This document shows positions 1 through 11,116 of a DNA stretch of 64,000 nt, piece after piece. The stretch is from Methanobacterium sp. PtaB.Bin024. GTDB lineage: Archaea; Methanobacteriota; Methanobacteria; Methanobacteriales; Methanobacteriaceae. The position numbers were made by a program, and so were the translations under genes. How positions within the stretch are numbered: the first letter of the stretch is position 1; every line of letters begins with the position of its first letter. The DNA lies in the NCBI GenBank assembly GCA_002067065.1, contig MVPY01000094.1:62001-126000 (forward strand). Reading direction: 5' to 3'. The notes beneath the pieces are model-generated. The model was not told the DNA's origin and searched no databases. It was given only the letters and a program-made list of their open reading frames with translations.

Positions 1-262
1 TAAAACTGGTGGGAGAGAAAGTCTCACCGAGCAAAAGGAAAAAGGTGGTGTTCCTGAAGACTGTGTTGTATATGAAATGTTACTCTACCATCTCCTTCAA
101 TCAGATGTTGAGTTAAATGAGATTTACCAGCAATGTAAGGAAGGCAGTATTATGTGTGGGGAATGTAAAGCCAGGGCTGCAGAGCTGATGAGGAACTTCT
201 TTAAAGATCTGGAAACAAAAAGAACCAGGGCCAAGGATAAAGCTGAAAGTATATTAAATTAG
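1..262 (+). CDS. trpS: Tryptophan--tRNA ligase, C-terminal end (partial)
   Basis: The frame is open from the left edge and ends at 262, so only about the last 86 residues are present. The tail carries a GGRE motif, then a helical stretch and the pair MCGECKARAAELM, which resembles the C-terminal end of archaeal tryptophanyl-tRNA synthetases. These class I enzymes charge tRNA-Trp in the cytoplasm, and their catalytic HIGH/KMSKS region would lie outside the window. An internal ATG at 77 is not the real start, because the frame is coding-like and open upstream of it. Identification is by recognition of the tail alone. Confidence 0.75.
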   Translation, partial: KTGGRESLTEQKEKGGVPEDCVVYEMLLYHLLQSDVELNEIYQQCKEGSIMCGECKARAAELMRNFFKDLETKRTRAKDKAESILN

Positions 263-329
263 AAAAGACTTAAAAATAATGTCCATAATAAAATCATACA
301 TAAAGTATCATAAAGTTCAGGAGTAAACA

Positions 330-962
330 ATGGCCAGGGAAAGATTTGAAGGTGTGTTCAGCGGAATATATCGTCGTAACGAAACTTTTCTCGCTTTATC
401 AGCTATGATCTTCATATGTTCCGTTTTTATCGGATATGCCTTTGCAGGGATGTTAGAGCCAATAATGGCAAGTATGTTTGGAGAGTTTAAAAGACGTATT
501 GTGGAAGGCGAGTTAAAGCTTGACACTATATCTATATTTTTAAATAATCTCAAAGTTGCACTGGTGCTCTATGCAGGAGGGATAATCTTTGGACTGGCTA
601 CTGCCTATTTCCTGATATACAATGGAATCTTCTTTGGTTATGCTGGATCACAGTACCAAATAGGAGACTTCATCATAGCCACCATTCCCCATGGTGTGTT
701 TGAGATTTTCGGGATCATAATTGCAGGTGCAGCTGGCTTTAGATTGGCAAAAATTGTTATCGACATTTTAAAGGGTACACTTAAAATACAATCCGATTTT
801 AGCGTTGCAAACCAGCTGAAATTCTTGTTAGAAGTTAATTATGACGATTTTAAGGATACATTAATTATGATGGGCATTGCCATAGTCCTGCTTGTCATAG
901 CTGCCATAATTGAAGCTAACTTCACTCCGGGCTGGATACAGTACATGAAGGGTGTTATATAA
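330..962 (+). CDS. SpoIIM/DUF95-family integral membrane protein
   Basis: A 210-residue membrane protein with about four to five hydrophobic segments (near residues 20-43, 74-100, 108-135 and 178-198). The motif PHGVFEI before the third segment is typical of the stage II sporulation protein M family, which is widespread in non-sporulating archaea. Its function in archaea is not established; it is often considered a membrane organiser or transporter-associated protein. It starts 67 bases after trpS and could be co-transcribed with it. Family assignment is good, function unknown. Confidence 0.75.
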   Translation: MARERFEGVFSGIYRRNETFLALSAMIFICSVFIGYAFAGMLEPIMASMFGEFKRRIVEGELKLDTISIFLNNLKVALVLYAGGIIFGLATAYFLIYNGIFFGYAGSQYQIGDFIIATIPHGVFEIFGIIIAGAAGFRLAKIVIDILKGTLKIQSDFSVANQLKFLLEVNYDDFKDTLIMMGIAIVLLVIAAIIEANFTPGWIQYMKGVI

Positions 963-1030
963 CCAAATTTCGGTTCATACATAATAAATGGATGAATTCC
1001 ATCTTTTTTGAGAAAAATTTCAACAAATTT

Positions 1031-1097
1031 TTTTAATCCAAGAATAATAATTATAGGTATTCAAATTTTAATCCAGGATTTGTTGTAGGTATTCAAA
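1031..1097 (+). repeat. Two tandem ~33-bp repeats upstream of thrC
   Basis: Two adjacent copies begin with TTTTAATCCA and end with TAGGTATTCAAA (1031-1065 and 1066-1097); the middle is variable. They sit 80-145 bases before the threonine synthase start, in a place where a regulator or promoter elements could act. Seen directly by eye; a role in regulation is inference. Confidence 0.55.
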
Positions 1098-1176
1098 AAA
1101 ATAATTTCCAATAGTATGAGATTTATAGTAAATAAAATGTTTATTCAAAATGTTAAAAGATATTAAAGGTGATATT

Positions 1177-2373
1177 ATGATGAGATGCATATCTTGTGGA
1201 GCAGAATATCCTGATGATGAAATAATTTACACTTGCAACCAGTGTGGTTCCATACTGGAAGTCGTCTGCCAACCAGATGTATCAAAAGATGTTTTCAGGT
1301 GCCGTAAATCCACAATGTGGAAGTACAAGGAGTTCATGCCTGTTGATCCATCCCGCATAGTTAGTCTGGATGAGGGAGGCACCCCTTTTTGTAAGTGTGA
1401 TAAATTGGGTAAAGAATTAGGAGTTGAACTTTACGTGAAAGTAGAAGGCTCCAATCCCACTGGCAGCTTCAAGGATAGAGGTATGAGCGTGGGCATTACC
1501 AAAGCCATTGAATTAGGTGTAGATACTGTGGGTTGTGCTTCCACTGGGAACACATCCGCTTCTCTGGCTGCATATGCTGCAAGGGCGGGTTTGAAGTGTG
1601 TTGTCCTGCTTCCGGCAGGTAAAGTTGCCCTGGGTAAACTGGCCCAGGCCATGTTCCATGGAGCACAGGTCCTATCAGTAAGAGGCAACTTTGACCAGGC
1701 ACTGGAGGCAATCACCCAACTGGCTCTGCAAGGTCAGCTTTACCTTTTAAACTCCATCAATCCTTACAGATTGGAGGGTCAAAAATCCATAGGATTTGAA
1801 ATTGTGGATGATCTGGGATGGAAATCACCAGACAGGATCATATTACCTGTAGGAAATGCAGGGAATATCTCTGCAATCTGGAAAGGCATAACTGAATTTC
1901 AGAAAGCTGGATTTATAGATGACCTTCCCCGTATGACTGGGATACAGGCTGAGGGAGCAGCCCCTATTGCCAGGGCAGTTCGGGAGAAACATGACGATAT
2001 TGTTCCTGTGGAAAATCCGGAAACCGTGGCTACTGCAATTCGTATTGGAGCTCCTGTTAGTGCTAAAAAAGCTATTAGGGCCATTTATGAATCGGATGGT
2101 CTGGCAGAAACCGTTACTGATGAGGAGATCTTAAGTGCCCAGAAACTCCTGGCCCAGACTGAAGGAATTGGAGTAGAACCGGCGTCAGCAGCATCCATTG
2201 CAGGACTTAAAAAGTTAGTTGATTCAGGGAAAATAGACAAAGGTGAACAAATTGTGTGTGTGGTCACTGGACATGTTCTTAAAGACCCTAACATAGCTAT
2301 AAATGCGTGTGAAGAGCCTGTTGAAGTAGACGCTGATATTGATGCGCTTTTAAGGGTTATAAAGGGAAATTAA
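1177..2373 (+). CDS. thrC: Threonine synthase
   Basis: Pyridoxal-phosphate enzyme that converts O-phosphohomoserine to threonine, the last step of threonine synthesis. The protein (398 aa from this start) opens with a zinc-ribbon CxxC...CxxC (CISCGAEY, CNQCGS) typical of archaeal ThrC. The PLP lysine lies in NPTGSFKDRG (about K99), followed by the phosphate-binding STGNTSAS loop and a C-terminal VVTGHVLKD. The longer frame from ATG 1150 is unlikely: GGTGAT at 1168-1173 places the start at ATG 1177 or the adjacent ATG 1180, matching the spacing seen at histone and glnK genes here. It stands alone, preceded by a two-copy repeat. Confidence 0.95.
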   Translation: MMRCISCGAEYPDDEIIYTCNQCGSILEVVCQPDVSKDVFRCRKSTMWKYKEFMPVDPSRIVSLDEGGTPFCKCDKLGKELGVELYVKVEGSNPTGSFKDRGMSVGITKAIELGVDTVGCASTGNTSASLAAYAARAGLKCVVLLPAGKVALGKLAQAMFHGAQVLSVRGNFDQALEAITQLALQGQLYLLNSINPYRLEGQKSIGFEIVDDLGWKSPDRIILPVGNAGNISAIWKGITEFQKAGFIDDLPRMTGIQAEGAAPIARAVREKHDDIVPVENPETVATAIRIGAPVSAKKAIRAIYESDGLAETVTDEEILSAQKLLAQTEGIGVEPASAASIAGLKKLVDSGKIDKGEQIVCVVTGHVLKDPNIAINACEEPVEVDADIDALLRVIKGN

Positions 2374-2377
2374 TTGA

Positions 2378-2405
2378 TTTTTTCCCACCTTTTTTTGGGG
2401 AAAAA
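2378..2405 (+). terminator. Terminator-like stem after thrC
   Basis: Directly after the thrC stop, TTTTTTCCC and GGGGAAAAA can pair around a T-rich loop, and T runs are present. This resembles an archaeal T-rich terminator reinforced by a short stem. Prediction from sequence only. Confidence 0.45.
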
Positions 2406-2436
2406 CTGGACTATTTCTATTTCTTAATTTTTTCTT

Positions 2437-2521
2437 CATGACCCAAGATCATATGAATTGTCATGTGGTGTCCAAAGATCATAGGGATCATCATGACATG
2501 ACCAAATACCATATAGATCAC
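2437..2521 (+). repeat. Three degenerate ~25-30-bp repeats in the histone promoter
   Basis: Units begin with CATG at 2437, 2462 and 2492; the last two are both 30 bp and share the pattern CATG..TG.CCAAA.A.CATA..GATCA. They end just before a TATA-like stretch (ACATATATATA, about 2545-2555) that precedes the histone gene. Likely a cis-regulatory array, but no regulator is known to me for it. Confidence 0.55.
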
Positions 2522-2567
2522 CAAATAATCACTGATTTTAACGATACATATATATAGGAGTACGGCA

Positions 2568-2812
<245 letters not shown>

Positions 2813-2818
2813 GTTAAC

Positions 2819-2842
2819 CTTCCTTTCTTTTCTTTTTTTTTA
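2819..2842 (+). terminator. T-rich terminator after histone gene
   Basis: Immediately after the histone stop comes a pyrimidine-rich CCTTCCTTTCTTTTCTTTTTTTT stretch without a stem, the usual form of archaeal intrinsic terminator for highly expressed genes. A very similar tract follows the second histone gene. Confidence 0.55.
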
Positions 2843-3072
2843 GATGATTTTCAGCCCTTATTATAACTGTTTTTTCCATGACAGACTTCGTTATACTTTT
2901 GAAGATTTTCTAAACTTTTAGTAAATTCGTAATAACACCAGGACTAGATCTTCAATGAAATTAATCTAAAATGGATCATTCAATCTTAATCTTTTATGTG
3001 GCCATTTTATGTCAGTTAATCGAAAGTCAAGTAAAGTATATATACTGTAATCAACTAATTTTGTTACATCTA

Positions 3073-3090
3073 ATTTTAGAATTCTAAAAT
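3073..3090. repeat. Perfect 18-bp palindrome upstream of rpl7ae
   Basis: ATTTTAGAATTCTAAAAT is a perfect palindrome. Related half-sites recur just downstream (TTTAAAATTAGAAT near 3102 and TCTAAAATTAGGAT near 3171), all within the 417-base gap between the histone gene and the ribosomal protein operon. It follows a TATA-like TATATA at about 3039. Could be an operator for the operon; the palindrome is certain, the role is inference. Confidence 0.5.
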
Positions 3091-3185
3091 ATTTTTTTAA
3101 GTTTAAAATTAGAATTTTTGGTCTATCATCGGGATCAGAACTTTATGTACGCATAAGCTAAACCATAGAGTCTAAAATTAGGATT

Positions 3186-3223
3186 TGCCGATGGATGGTT
3201 AAAAACCAGATGAAAAAGGAGGT
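3186..3223 (+). promoter_or_regulatory. Predicted kink-turn in the L7Ae mRNA leader overlapping the RBS region
   Basis: Just before the L7Ae start, TGGTT (3196-3200) pairs with AACCA (3204-3208) around an AAA loop. GA lies directly 5' of the stem (3194-3195) and GA directly 3' of it (3209-3210), which gives the tandem sheared G.A/A.G pairs of a kink-turn, with ATG as a three-base bulge. The outer stem is weak. AAAGGAGGT (3215-3223) follows at once, so L7Ae binding could block ribosome access. Feedback by L7Ae on kink-turns in its own mRNA leader is known in other archaea; here it is inferred from sequence. Confidence 0.55.
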
Positions 3224-3228
3224 AAATA

Positions 3229-3601
<373 letters not shown>

Positions 3602-3649
3602 TTAACACTTACAGAAGGAAAAGTCCTTCTCACTTTTAAAGGTGATTAA

Positions 3650-3856
<207 letters not shown>

Positions 3857-3873
3857 ATTGAAGGTGACAAACC

Positions 3874-4035
3874 ATGAGAACATGTTCATTCTGCGGAGAA
3901 AAAATAGAGGACGGCACCGGCAAAATGTACGTCAAAAAAGACGGTACGGTGTACCATTTCTGCAGCAGTAAATGTGAAAAAAATCGTGTAAAACTCGGCA
4001 GAGTTCCCAGGAAGGTTAAGTGGGTTAAAAAATGA
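3874..4035 (+). CDS. rpl24e: Large subunit ribosomal protein L24e
   Basis: A small protein of 53 residues. It begins MRTCSFCGEKIEDGTG and has a CxxC...CxxxC zinc-binding arrangement (C4, C7, then CSSKC), followed by a basic tail ending KVKWVKK. These are hallmarks of archaeal L24e. AAGGTGA precedes the ATG. Its TGA stop overlaps the ndk start by four bases (ATGA at 4032-4035), which points to translational coupling. Confidence 0.95.
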   Translation: MRTCSFCGEKIEDGTGKMYVKKDGTVYHFCSSKCEKNRVKLGRVPRKVKWVKK

Positions 4036-4490
4036 TGCAAAAAAGTTTTGTAATGTTAAAACCTGACGCAGTCCTACGAAGACTAACCGGGAAGATCTTA
4101 ACCCGTTTTGAAGAACGAGGACTTCAGATCCTGGCAGCAAAAATGATGGTAATTCCCCGCAAACAGGCAGAGGAACACTACGCTGAACACCAAGAAAAAC
4201 CTTTCTTCGGTGATCTGGTAGAATACATTACCTCAGGACCAGTTCTGGCAATGGTAATTGAAGGGGATGAATGTATCAGCCTCATCAGGAAAATGGTGGG
4301 AGCTACCAACCCCCAAGAAGCAGATCTAGGCACTATTCGTGGTGATTTCGCCCTGCAAACAGGTCGAAACATTGTACATGCCTCTGATTCACCTGCCTCT
4401 GCAGAAAGGGAAATTGCACTGTTTTTCCAGGACGAAGAAATCTGCCAGTACCAGCTTCCAGACCGGGAACTGGTGTATGAAGAACCATAA
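4032..4490 (+). CDS. ndk: Nucleoside diphosphate kinase
   Basis: Transfers the gamma phosphate of ATP to other nucleoside diphosphates through a phosphohistidine. The 152-residue protein starts QKSFVMLKPDAV (substrate-binding KPD), and contains the active-site motif GRNIVHASDS, where H116 is the catalytic histidine, followed by AEREIALFF. Length matches the family. The start ATG overlaps the L24e stop. Ndk between L24e and infB is a common archaeal gene order. Confidence 0.96.
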   Translation: MMQKSFVMLKPDAVLRRLTGKILTRFEERGLQILAAKMMVIPRKQAEEHYAEHQEKPFFGDLVEYITSGPVLAMVIEGDECISLIRKMVGATNPQEADLGTIRGDFALQTGRNIVHASDSPASAEREIALFFQDEEICQYQLPDRELVYEEP

Positions 4491-4601
4491 TTCCCTGGAA
4501 ATCCTATAAGATAAATTCAGGGAAAAAAGAAGAAATCTCATTAAAGAAATAGGGAATCCCAAATTTTATTCCCTTACACTTTTTAAGGCCGGAGGATAAT
4601 C

Positions 4602-6380
4602 TTGAAGATTAGATCACCTATTGTATCTGTTCTGGGTCATGTTGACCATGGAAAAACAACACTCCTAGATTTCATCAGAGGCAGTGCCATAGCCCAGAAG
4701 GAAGCAGGTGGAATAACTCAACATATCGGTGCCACTGAAATCCCCATGGAAGTCATTGAAAATATCTGCGGGGCTTTCCTGGACAAATTAGAGATTAAAG
4801 AAACCCTTCCTGGTCTGTTCTTCATAGACACTCCAGGTCATGAGGCATTCACCACCCTCCGTAAGAGGGGAGGTGCCCTGGCAGATCTAGCAATCCTTAT
4901 TGTGGATGTTAATGAGGGATTCAAACCTCAAACCTACGAAGCACTTAACATCCTTAAAATGTATAAAACTCCATTCGTAGTTGCAGCCAATAAGATTGAT
5001 AGAATATACGGTTGGCAAACACAAAAAGGAGCATCATTTTCCCAGACCTATAATCAACAACCCCCTAACGTGCAGAGTGCCCTGGACACCCAGGTCTATG
5101 AGTTAGTGGGAATACTGCACAAAGAAGGTTTCGAGTCTGAACGCTTTGACCGGGTGGAAAACTTCGCCAGACAGGTAAGCATTATCCCCATCAGCGCTAA
5201 AAACGGAGAGGGAATAGCAGAACTGTTAACCATGCTCCTGGGACTGGCCCAACAGTACCTTAAAGAACAGTTACAGATAGAAACTGACGCCCCGGCTAAA
5301 GGAACAATCCTAGAAGTTAAAGAAGAAGTTGGATTGGGAACCACCATCGACGCAGTCATATATGATGGTATTATCAGACACAAAGACACCATTGTCCTTA
5401 CAACCCCTGATGATGTAATCACCACCAAAATAAGGTCACTTTTAAAGCCAAAGGCCTTAGAGGAAATTAGAGAGGCTAAGAAACGTTTCAAAAAGGTGGA
5501 TGAGGTAGTTGCAGCTGCAGGTATTAAGATCGTGGCCCCTAACATTGATAATGTCATGTCCGGCTCTCCACTTCGAGTGGCAAGGGAAGATCTGGCAGAA
5601 GTTAAAAAAGAGATACTGCACGAAATTGAGGATATAAAAGTCGATGCTGATGAATTAGGAGTCATAGTTAAAGCTGACACCCTAGGATCCCTGGAAGCCC
5701 TGGTAAACATGCTCCAGGAGATGGAAGTACCCATCCGTGCCGCAGACATTGGTGATGTTTCCAGGAGAGATGTAATAAATGCATCCATAGTCAGACAGGA
5801 AGATGAACTTCTGGGAGTTATTATCGCCTTTAATGTTAAGATACTGCCCTCGGCAGACAAGGAAATCCAAAACACTGAACTTAAAATATTCTCTGCTGAT
5901 GTAATCTATCAGTTAACCGAAGATTACCAGGAATGGGTTCAGGCTGCCAATGAACGCAGGAAGAAAGAATGGTTTGCTGCAATAATAAAACCTGGTAAAA
6001 TACGCATCATACCAAAACTGGTTTTCAGACAGAGTAAACCTGCCATAGCCGGGATTGAAGTCCTGGGTGGTAGCATCAAAAAGGGTTACAGTCTCATGAA
6101 CCAGGATGGCCTGCGAGTAGGTGTGGTTGAAAGTATGCAGGATAAAGGAGATAACCTACCCTCAATATCCAAGGGACAAAAAGTGGCCATGGCCATAAAA
6201 GATGGAGTTTTCGGCCGCAATTTAGATGAAGGAGATGTTTTATACGTGGACATTCCCGAAAACCATTACAAAATCCTTGAAAACGAGATGAAAACTGATC
6301 TCAGTGAGGATGAAACGGAAATACTGCTGGAAACTGTGAATATTAAAAGGAAAGATGAATCGAACTGGGGAATTTACTAA
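4602..6380 (+). CDS. infB: Translation initiation factor aIF5B (IF-2 homologue)
   Basis: A GTPase that promotes subunit joining and placement of initiator tRNA. The 592-residue protein has G1 GHVDHGKT (12-19), G3 DTPGH (76-80) and G4 NKID (130-133), then domain II, a middle domain and the C-terminal initiator-tRNA binding region. The start is TTG at 4602, supported by GGAGGA at 4591-4596. Some archaeal homologues carry inteins; this one is uninterrupted. It ends the L7Ae operon, 111 bases after ndk. Confidence 0.96.
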   Translation: MKIRSPIVSVLGHVDHGKTTLLDFIRGSAIAQKEAGGITQHIGATEIPMEVIENICGAFLDKLEIKETLPGLFFIDTPGHEAFTTLRKRGGALADLAILIVDVNEGFKPQTYEALNILKMYKTPFVVAANKIDRIYGWQTQKGASFSQTYNQQPPNVQSALDTQVYELVGILHKEGFESERFDRVENFARQVSIIPISAKNGEGIAELLTMLLGLAQQYLKEQLQIETDAPAKGTILEVKEEVGLGTTIDAVIYDGIIRHKDTIVLTTPDDVITTKIRSLLKPKALEEIREAKKRFKKVDEVVAAAGIKIVAPNIDNVMSGSPLRVAREDLAEVKKEILHEIEDIKVDADELGVIVKADTLGSLEALVNMLQEMEVPIRAADIGDVSRRDVINASIVRQEDELLGVIIAFNVKILPSADKEIQNTELKIFSADVIYQLTEDYQEWVQAANERRKKEWFAAIIKPGKIRIIPKLVFRQSKPAIAGIEVLGGSIKKGYSLMNQDGLRVGVVESMQDKGDNLPSISKGQKVAMAIKDGVFGRNLDEGDVLYVDIPENHYKILENEMKTDLSEDETEILLETVNIKRKDESNWGIY

Positions 6381-6483
6381 TAAATCCAGAATACAGCTAT
6401 AATATATTGAATCATCATTAATTAGATGGAAAACGATAAATAATATGAAAATAAAACACCAAAAATAAGATGGAGGAGATAGA

Positions 6484-6861
6484 TTGGCATTTAAATTAAT
6501 TATTTCCCAAGATGAAAACAGCCATCAGCTGGAAGTGGAAGCTGCTGAGTCTAAAAAATTAATCGGACTGAAAATCGGTGAGGAATTCGATGCTTCACCA
6601 GTGGGTCTTGCAGGATACACCCTTTGCATAACTGGAGGAAGCGATAAAAACGGTTTTCCCATGAAAAAAGACGTTGAAGGATCCAGAAGGATAAAAAGCC
6701 TCCTTTCGAAGGGAGTTGGATTCCAACCAAAACGAAAAGGGGAAAGAAGGAGAAAAACCGTCCGTGGAAATACAATATCTGACGATATAGTCCAAATTAA
6801 TACAGTAGTGGTAAAGAAAGGTTCTAAATCAATAGAAGATCTTCTAAACAGTGATGAGTAA
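6484..6861 (+). CDS. rps6e: Small subunit ribosomal protein S6e
   Basis: A 125-residue archaeal S6e, much shorter than the eukaryotic form. It shows AFKLIIS at the N-terminus, then GYTLCITGGSDKNGFPMKKDVEG and the basic segment RKGERRRKTVRGNTIS typical of the family. The start codon is TTG at 6484 after GGAGGAGAT, only a few bases upstream. It lies 18 bases before aIF2-gamma, an arrangement seen in many Methanobacteriales. Confidence 0.95.
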   Translation: MAFKLIISQDENSHQLEVEAAESKKLIGLKIGEEFDASPVGLAGYTLCITGGSDKNGFPMKKDVEGSRRIKSLLSKGVGFQPKRKGERRRKTVRGNTISDDIVQINTVVVKKGSKSIEDLLNSDE

Positions 6862-6878
6862 AGATAATAGGTGTGACC

Positions 6879-8089
<1,211 letters not shown>

Positions 8090-8106
<17 letters not shown>

Positions 8107-8493
8107 ACAGGCGGTTATAGACGCAAATTTTTTATGATGGCAGCCCAGTTCCCACTGGATCTGGTAGAGGAACTGGAACGCACTCTGCCATCTTACCATC
8201 TTTGTGTGCCCTCACCAGTCATTTATGAACTGGAAAAGATAAAAAAAAGAAGTAAAGGTAAAAATAGGACAGCAGCCTCCATAGCCCTTAAAATAGCAAA
8301 GTCTCCACCATTCAAAACCAAAGAAATGGATCTTATGAAGGGAGAAAGTGTGGATGATGCCCTGCTCCGCATATCCAGGGTTTTGTGCACCAATGATAGG
8401 CAGTTAAGAACCAGGGCAAGGGAAAAAGAAATCACCGTGGTTTATTTACGTCAAAGACGATATTTGGCTGTGGATGGACATCTTAAGATTTAA
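8090..8493 (+). CDS. PIN-domain nuclease (Fcf1/VapC-like), apparent one-base frameshift
   Basis: The N-terminus of a PIN domain, including the catalytic aspartate in VIDANF, is encoded from ATG 8090 and overlaps the end of eif2g. That frame stops at TGA 8135-8137. The rest (MMAAQFPLDLVEELE ... CVPSPVIYELEKIKK ... LLRISRVLCTNDRQLRTRAREK) continues in another frame from 8134 to 8493 and keeps the later acidic residue in TNDRQL. Adding one T to the six-T run at 8128-8133 would join both parts into a protein of about 134 residues. Starting at ATG 8134 gives 119 residues without the first catalytic aspartate. Either a sequencing error, a recent mutation, or slippage on the T run. Confidence 0.7.
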
Positions 8494-8665
8494 TATAAAG
8501 CTTGATAATCGCAAAATAGACATGTTTATCTTAAATCCTCATTAAATCACTTTAATTGTATAAATTTCAAACAAAGCATGTGAAAAATAAATAAATCATT
8601 AAAATCATAATACTATTCATTAAATTTCGTAAATTATTATCCATCTTGTGTGGAGGAACTTGAAT

Positions 8666-9184
<519 letters not shown>

Positions 9185-9256
9185 ATAATAAAAAAAATTA
9201 TGTTCAATGATTTAACTCATTAAATAATATCAAAAAACTATAATTGAGGGATTTAT

Positions 9257-9844
<588 letters not shown>

Positions 9845-10026
9845 ATGGTCACCAAAGCATGCACACGGTGTCACCGACTCATGGAAGAAGACAAATGTGC
9901 TGTCTGTAACATGGCTACTTCCAAAAATTGGAGTGGTTTTTTAATTATTGTGGATCCTGAAAACTCACCCATTGCCCAGGAACTACAGATCACATTACCT
10001 GGAGAATATGCACTGAGGGTTCGCTA

Positions 10027-10027
<1 letters not shown>
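9845..10027 (+). CDS. rpoE2: RNA polymerase subunit E'' / Spt4
   Basis: A 60-residue zinc protein, the archaeal Spt4 homologue that pairs with Spt5 in transcription elongation. It has two CxxC pairs (CTRCHRLMEEDKCAVC) and the closing segment SPIAQELQITLPGEYALRVR typical of the family. It starts on the base after the rpoE1 stop and its own stop shares a base with the next start, so this trio is tightly coupled. Confidence 0.94.
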
Positions 10028-10533
<506 letters not shown>

Positions 10534-10545
10534 GGAGAGAATATC

Positions 10546-10860
<315 letters not shown>

Positions 10861-10893
10861 TAATCATCCGAATTAACCAGGAGGGATGGATCA

Positions 10894-11058
10894 ATGAAAA
10901 AATTTGAATTATACGAAGTCAAAGATAACAAAATCGTCCGCAAAAACCCTGAATGTGTGCGATGTTCCCACGGTGTTTTCATGGCAGACCATGGAGACCG
11001 TTACGCCTGTGGAAAATGTGGCTACACCCAGTGGAAAAGTAAAGACGACAAAAAATAA
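10894..11058 (+). CDS. rps27ae: Small subunit ribosomal protein S27ae
   Basis: A 54-residue zinc-ribbon protein of the 30S subunit, related to the C-terminal part of eukaryotic ubiquitin-S27a. It has CVRCSHGVFMADHGDRYACGKCGY with two CxxC pairs near residues 21-24 and 39-42, flanked by basic residues. A strong CCAGGAGGGATGG precedes the ATG at 10894. It closes the rpoE1-rpoE2-dpcK-S24e operon. Confidence 0.94.
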   Translation: MKKFELYEVKDNKIVRKNPECVRCSHGVFMADHGDRYACGKCGYTQWKSKDDKK

Positions 11059-11116
11059 TGATACAAGTTACTGTAAAATAAATAAAAACTTAAATTAAAA
11101 TAAAAGGTGTGTTTTT

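Noticed and set aside
5096..5875. A 259-residue open frame on the minus strand inside infB
   Set aside because: It is the antisense shadow of a well-supported initiation factor gene and has no recognisable domain.
4602..6380. Possible intein in infB
   Set aside because: The GTPase and downstream domains are contiguous and of normal length; no intein motifs are seen. The same holds for rtcB.
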